The notes beneath the pieces are model-generated. The model was not told where the DNA came from. It was given only the letters and a program-made list of their open reading frames with translations, and searched no databases. This document shows, piece by piece, positions 57,901 through 64,000 of a stretch of 64,000 nucleotides of DNA (its first letter is position 1; every line of letters begins with the position of its first letter). The stretch comes from Camarhynchus parvulus (taxonomy: Eukaryota > Chordata > Aves > Passeriformes > Thraupidae). The DNA is taken from assembly GCF_901933205.1 (NCBI RefSeq), contig NC_044572.1, forward strand, positions 92,346,965 to 92,410,964. Direction: 5' to 3'. The position numbers were made by a program, and so were the translations under genes.

Positions 57901-60833
57901 CAGATTCCTTCCGTCCTGGAATACATCAATGAAATCACATTAAGTTTACTCTAAAATAATTTAGTAGCATTTAACAGACTGTGGATTGAAATTCATGTCT
58001 CACAGGGTTCTGGTTTTGCAGTGCAAATTATCCTGGAAAATATGGCAGAAAACTGCAGGAATTGAGACACAAAGGCAGTTGTTACAAGAATCTGTGGTCA
58101 GTAATATCACAATAGTATATGGAGGAAGAACACAACCAAACTGAAAATATGGAACTAATCTGTCCCATGGGCCATTACTCAGCTGCAGTGCTTGTGCCAC
58201 ATGTCAGAACAAATGTCCTTCATAAGAATGTTATTTGACAGGACTTTGGGGAGCAAACGTGTTACTGCTGCTGCAATGCCAGTAAATTCTCCCCAGACTC
58301 TTCCTGACAAGTGTTTTGTTCATCCCCACCCACTCCACCTGAGAAACAGCCTTCTGGACAGGGTCACCACCTACTTGCTTGAACCAGAGGACCGAGAGCT
58401 GAACACTGTGCATGTCTGTGCTCAGACCCACTGAACCCCTCAGGATGATGTCTTAGTGGAGACAAAAAAGAACTGAACTGGGAAAGGGCGTCACCTGTGT
58501 GCTGTCTCTCACGGGAGATCAAAAGGAACTAGGGAAATTCTGACTAAGCCATTTGTGGACATGGCAGGTGTTTCTGGATAAACACAAAATGAGAAGAATG
58601 TTGCTGGGTAAAGGCCAGGAGGGCAGCAAGGAAGGTTGAGGTTGATGCAGTTTAAGTGCAGGAGGTTGTTTGAGGGGAGTAGTGTGAGCCATGAGTGTGG
58701 TAACAGGATTTCTGGCTGACCTTTCCAGTATTTCCTCTCATTAGGGGAGATAATACAATTGATGTTAATGACTGAGCTGGCCCCATCCATCTCCTATTGC
58801 CTCTTTTTGCCAACAGATGTGAACAAAATTAGCAGCTGGTATTATTCTCTGCTGTTGCCCCATTGCTCTCATTAATGAGGCAGCCTGAGTGCAGTCCTTT
58901 ATTCCTGCTTCCCTGCCAGTCAGCCCCTGAGCCAGGATAACAGCCCTCGCCTTTCTCTTGGCCTCATGCTGCAGTACTCAGTAATTTTGTTTCAAGGTGT
59001 TTAGAGGCTAGGACTGTTTAATCTGTTCCCTGCACCATTTTAGTTTGATTCCTGCTATGGGCTTTTTGTTCATGTGTCAAGCTCCAAGAGAACACTATTT
59101 AAAATGTGAAGTGTCAAAGCAACAGAGAGCTGCAATGGCACAATGTGTTATTCTCCTCCATGTAACCTGAATAATTCGTTAGCTGAAAAGTCCAGGAGTG
59201 AGTTTTGAATTTGCCATCCTCCCCTTTTTTTGCAGAAACCACCTTTTTGAGCCCAGGCCAGTTAGAGGTTTGATGGCAGTGAAGGTTGCTTTTGTAGCTG
59301 AGGACTGAAGAGAAGCTCCAGTTGTGCTGGGCTGTAGTTTAAATGACCAGATACCTGGTTAGATACAGGCAGCTTGGGTGAAAAATTTGAATATCCACTT
59401 GATCCGTCCAAACACATCATAACCCAGAGCTGTGGTATATTTCAGTTATGTATTACACATGTTGATTTCTCCAGCATGGTCTGTTATTGCCAGAAAAAGG
59501 AACAAGTGGGACGGTAGATTTGTGATCACTGGTGAGTGGGAAAAACAGAAATGTGTTTGTTTTACATCATTTTTAGTAAGTGATATCTTTGATTCGCAGA
59601 GTTTAAGAACTAAAGAAATGATGTTGTGGCCAAAAAAAGTAAAGAAGACATCTCTTACATAGAAGCTCCATAAGAATTGGTGTGGTTACCACATAGAAAG
59701 AGGAAGTAGGTTTACCTACAAGGTATTATAGTACTGTTCTGATAGCTACTTGTGGAATATTAGGAAAACAGCCATTCTTTCAGTTACATGGCAGACAGGA
59801 AACAAAGACGTTTTCCTTTACAGCACCAAAGGAAACTACCCCTGAATTTATGTCTCTCTGAAACCCCCGGATACAGAGCCAAGAGAGTCCTGTCTTCTGT
59901 GTAGTCATTTTTATAGCTTTGAAGACAAGTGGCTATAATCTGTGCAAATACACATAGATAAAAGAAGAAGGCAAGGCAAGATCAGGCTCAGTATTTCCTC
60001 TTTCAGGGATAATGCATTGTTATCTCTTGAATTAAACCACCTTTCTCTTTTCTGAAGTGTAATTGTAGGAGAAGGAGGCATGAATGTAAGAGGTTATATT
60101 AGTAGCTATGTTGTATGGAACAAATACCAGGCTACCATTAAGAACTTCTACTGTTCCAGTGAAAAAGGAAAAAAATCAATTCATACTTTGAGATTTTTTT
60201 TCTATAATAATATTGATCAATACCTTTAATAAAAATTAATGCAATTTCTTGCTCATTTTTATGCTAATAGATTAATTTTTAAAATTTGGAATTGGAAATT
60301 AATTCCAACTACTTAATTATTTCTGGTATGGTGACATTATAGTCAGTACAAAATGTTGTTGTTTGAAATCAAATTCTAAAGCTTTAGTTCCCTTTTTGTC
60401 AGCACAAAAGCTCAAGCTGGTGGTAGTAGGCATTTGTAATCCCAGTGGGGCATGTTTATTGCTTGTATAACCAGCATGGTCCTGCTTTAAGTTTTCTGCT
60501 TTCATTTTTATATCAAAGAATCACAGACTCTATCTGGTACAGATTTACAGTCACAGACTTCTTTAAACACTCCTCTGGCAAGAAGCCAGAATCTGCTTTG
60601 TCCTTTTGCTTTCTTTCAAATTAGCTCAATAAACAACAGAGGATTATTCACACCAGACAAAAAAGCGCTGTAAAGCACAGTGAACAGTTGCCATCTTACC
60701 CTGGCTACACCTCAAATGTAAAATGTGAGCAGGAACCTTTGGGCTTAGTTCCAGTAAGCCAGAAAATAAACACATGTGCCAGGTTGGCAAGTGAGACCTG
60801 CTCCCTGCCATCAGGAACCTTCTGGGGATGGAT

Positions 60834-60892
60834 GGGAGGGAGAAGGGGAGGGGAAGGGAGGGGAGGAGAGGAGAGGGAGAGGAGAGGAGAGA
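60834..60892 (+). repeat. 59-nt pure purine tract, G-quadruplex-prone
   Basis: Only G and A on the plus strand, with at least six runs of three or four G in the first 30 nt and GGAGA-type units after. It fits a G-quadruplex or a triplex (H-DNA) motif. No gene boundary was recognised near it. Confidence 0.9.
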
Positions 60893-62474
60893 TCCTCTCT
60901 TTCAAAAAGGATAAAGCAGGAAGTTTGGACCAGCCCATCTCATAGCTGACCTGTGGGAACACAGTGCAGGACTTCAGGCAATGAGCGTTTCAGTTAATAT
61001 TTTCTGCTTTAAACAAGACTATTTCATACCACTTAGGATTAGTTATGAGTAAAGAAAGATTTTCATTTGTCAATGTATTTTGCCCAAGAGAAATAAAATA
61101 TGAAAGCAAAATAAACAAAACAATGTATCAAAAGGTAGGTACTATGAGAATCTCGCCCTAGAAATACAAAATTATTTCTAAGCTCAGGCTTCCAACTGCA
61201 TGCCTGTAATTTAGTAAAAATATCACCATAAAAAATTAAATGCCATTCCTATTTATGTTTCAGTTAAAAAGATGTGCTTATATTTGTTGTTGCCCGTCCA
61301 GGTTGTTATAAGTACCTTTAACAGTTTCTAAGCATGATCTAATTCTTTTTTAAAAACATAAATGATGGAACAATCTTATTGTGGTGATTTGTGAATAAAA
61401 ATTTTAAAAAGTCTATATAAAGAAGCAGAGAAAACTTAGGCACTATTATACTAAAAATTGCTCTGAGGTAACTCATTGCTGTGTTACAAAACTTTTAACT
61501 TTTTGAACACATTAAATATTAATTCTAACAATTCTCGCTTTTCTCCCCAGTCACCATGGAGTTACTAAGGCAAGTCCAAAGGACAAGGGACAAAAAAAGC
61601 CTCACCAAAACAAAAATTAACATCTCCTATTATTTGCTGAGAGAAGTTCAACTTTATTAATAAAAGTTATTTATCTTGAAGAAGACACGTGTCACTTAAC
61701 TTCAGCGTTTCTCATTCAGAAAGTATAAATATTTTGCCATTTCCTTCACAGTCAGCAAAGTATCCACACTGCTTTGTGAAGACACATAACATTAGATACA
61801 TTTTCAAACACTTTCTTCATCACAGAGAAATATTTTCCAGTTAAACCATAGCAATCTCACTTCTTATCTTACTCTCTACATCTATCTTAGTATCGCTTAG
61901 GTTGAAGTTTTGCTTCACTAATTGGTATAATTAAAATATCACAGTGAGAGAGCTTAATTTCAAATGCCTCTGTGAGCTAAATTAATTGTGTATTCTCAGA
62001 CTGAAAGTCACACAAAAGGATTTATTCTATACAGATCTAGTCTGGTATGGTATTTTGTGGAATGCTTTCTCATGGGGACATTCTCCTTTAAAAGAATCCC
62101 TCCTCAAAAGGCAAACTGTTCATGTGGTCTTTTCACTAACCTTCTCTCCACTAAGAGACAGAACTAGAACCACATTTCACACAATCTCTTTCCAAAGGGA
62201 ATAGCTCCAATGGAACCAACAGAGTTGAAATGATATGAAAATGGAAAAAAATTAAAAACAACAGGTGCTCTTAGTTTCTAAATATAATCACAATTAAGGT
62301 CCTTTAGCTTAATTATCTCAGCTGTGTGTTCAGCTGTAGCCCTGCACTAGGCCCACTGTCATGTCAGCAGGCCCTGCACGCCTGTGCTGCAAGCAGGGCA
62401 ACAAATGCAGCCATGCTGCAGAAATTTCCAAGCCCTGAAGACACCTCTTGGAACTTTGCTGTCATCTTCTATTA

Positions 62475-63193
62475 GACCAGTGTGTCTTGGGTGACAAATG
62501 CAAGATGTGGCTGGGGGTGTGCATTCTATTGTCACCTGTTAGAGGCGGGGTACTTCTGTTTGTTGGGCCTCCTGTTAAAACCAGGTGGGGCAGTTTTCTT
62601 TGTCTCTTCCACAACCAATCCTCCCTCCAGGGAGATATCCTCTGTTGATGGGCTACCGAGTGTCACTGCATGACTGATAAAATGACATCATCCCACTGGG
62701 AGATGCTCTGCCCACGGGGGGAGCCAAGCATTCCTACCTGGATATAATCTGAGATTTGGAGCACCTCAATCAGCCTTTTTCCACTGGATTCCCAGAGGAT
62801 CAGCCTTTTTCCCACTAGATTCCCAAAGGAAGATCACGCCCAATCTACACCACCACTGGACCTTCAGAAGAAAACAGCATCCTTTCTATGAGCTCCTTGT
62901 TGCAACAGAACCACACCTGTCACTCCAGGAGGACTGCAGCCACCATTTAATGGGACTGCCACTAACAGGGTGTTAAGTCATATTCTGACTGTTGGTGTTG
63001 TTTTGTATTGCTGCATTCTTATTTTAATTTTATTTTTTCCTAATAAAGAACTATTATTCTTACTCCCATATCTTTGCCTAAAAGCCCTTAAATTTCAAAA
63101 TTATGATAATTAAGAAGGAGAGGGTCTGCATGTTCCATTTCAGGAGAGGCTGCTGCCTTCCTCTGCAGACACCTGTCTTTTCAAACCAAGACA
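62475..63193 (+). mobile_element. Solo LTR of an endogenous retrovirus (LTR family F)
   Basis: Ordered blocks match an LTR I recall from songbird genomes: TTTGTTGGGCCTCCTGTTAA near 62,559, GATGACATCATCCCACTGGG-type sequence near 62,682, CAGAACCACACCTGTCACTC near 62,907, and a poly(A) signal AATAAA at 63042-63047 followed by CTATTATTCTTACTCCCATA. It ends CAAACCAAGACA at 63193. A TATA-like GATATAAT lies at 62741-62748. It carries an internal tandem repeat at 62,769-62,829. No retroviral gene adjoins it. The left limit is approximate. Confidence 0.8.
62769..62829. repeat. Tandem duplication of about 30 bp inside the LTR
   Basis: ATCAGCCTTTTTCCACTGG... at 62769-62798 is repeated at 62799-62829 with three or four changes and a 1-bp length difference. 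Confidence 0.9.
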
Positions 63194-64000
63194 CCGTGTT
63201 GTAGGACATTTGAGACTTATTTGTGTTGGCACTCCAGACTGAAGCCATGCTCTCCAGTTTGCTTTCAAGTGAGAGCTAGGCTAGTTCTGCATGCATTTAT
63301 TGCTTGCATTTATCCCCATGAGTAAATCAAATAGAATTATGAGGTTATGTAGTTCATGTTTGAGGACCTTTCTGTGACAAGACAGTTTCACAGGAGATGT
63401 GATTTTTGGTCACCACGGTCCTGCTCTTCCCTGCACCCCTTTCCTCTGCTGTGCTTTCACCTTGCCCTCTTCATGCTGGACACAGCATTCATCAGCCTGC
63501 AGTGAGCTATTTCAGATAATTTACTGTGCAAAAAACAATTTGTTATTCTTTGTAGCTGGATTTGCGGTGCTCAAAAAGAATGTAAATGAGCTTCAGAGCT
63601 TCAAGCACAATCCTCACTGTTTTGTCTCAACCATACCAGAAATCTGATTTTGAACCATCCTGTATAGATCTGCACAGAGCAACCCACTACTCCATCTGAT
63701 TTTAGCTGTTGATAGACTGCATTCCACAGCACATGCAGAAACAGAGTTGTTGTGAATGCATATAACCTTCATAATCAAACACCCTATAATTCAACACTTA
63801 ATTTTCCATCTTAACTGAGAACTTCATCACCAATACTTGATTTTGTTTCAGCACACAGATAAAATCATTACACATTAGAGGCCGAAAATCTCTGCAGGGT
63901 ATCACAAGAAGCACAAGCACTCAGTAATAATTTCTTATTTATAATTACTCTGGGGACTTGTAATTTAATCTGTCCTAAATTCATTAGTGCCATGTTGATA
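63194..64000. other. Right flank, no recognised feature
   Basis: AT-rich sequence to the window edge. An 82-codon open frame on the plus strand (63,399-63,647) is Cys/Phe-rich without a recognisable domain. Confidence 0.5.

Larger units (their letters stand above)
52481..62470. other. Gene-free stretch, about 10 kb
   Basis: AT-rich with no recognised exon. It contains the CTG-rich inverted repeat at 54,864-54,926 and the purine tract at 60,834-60,892. A 156-codon open frame on the minus strand (54783-54313) overlaps the CAG/CTG-rich area and has no recognised domain. Confidence 0.55.

Overview
The window looks like nuclear DNA of a bird, probably a songbird. Three things point there: spliced vertebrate genes with GT-AG introns and a single CpG island, CR1-type LINE fragments (the dominant LINE of birds), and several solo LTRs that I recognise from memory as families common in passerine genomes. 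The order assignment is an inference from remembered repeats, not from an alignment.

Positions 4,300-16,320 hold the only two genes I can support. They form a tight head-to-head pair. ACOT13 (acyl-CoA thioesterase 13, minus strand, 3 coding exons, 140 aa) and TDP2 (tyrosyl-DNA phosphodiesterase 2, plus strand, 7 coding exons, 368 aa) have start codons only 90 bp apart inside a CpG island at about 10.1-11.06 kb. All splice junctions could be placed by reading frame, GT-AG sites and similarity to the remembered human proteins, and both reading frames are intact. The same divergent arrangement is known at human 6p22. The two products act in different pathways (fatty acyl-CoA hydrolysis and repair of topoisomerase 2 adducts), so the pairing reflects a shared promoter rather than a shared pathway.

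Positions 1-4,300 hold nothing I can recognise. From synteny, the C6orf62 gene would be expected converging on ACOT13 from the left, but no coding exon of it is visible.

Positions 16.3-64 kb form about 48 kb of AT-rich, gene-free sequence. By human synteny KIAA0319 should lie downstream of TDP2 on the same strand, but I see none of its coding exons and no second CpG island. This stretch may be intergenic, or 5' flank and first intron of that gene. It contains solo or truncated LTRs of endogenous retroviruses (27.1-27.6, 35.9-36.5, 49.8-50.9, 51.2-51.65 and 62.5-63.2 kb; two more fragments sit in TDP2 intron 2), CR1 fragments (17.2-17.5, 42.3 and 52.1-52.5 kb), simple repeats (GGTTTT-type tract at 37.5 kb, ATTT microsatellite at 39.7 kb, 59-nt pure-purine tract at 60.8 kb), small tandem duplications and several perfect inverted repeats.

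I found no CRISPR array, operon or other microbial system, no tRNA or rRNA gene, and nothing I would call a new biological system. The findings are mostly structural details of the gene pair and unexplained DNA-structure motifs.
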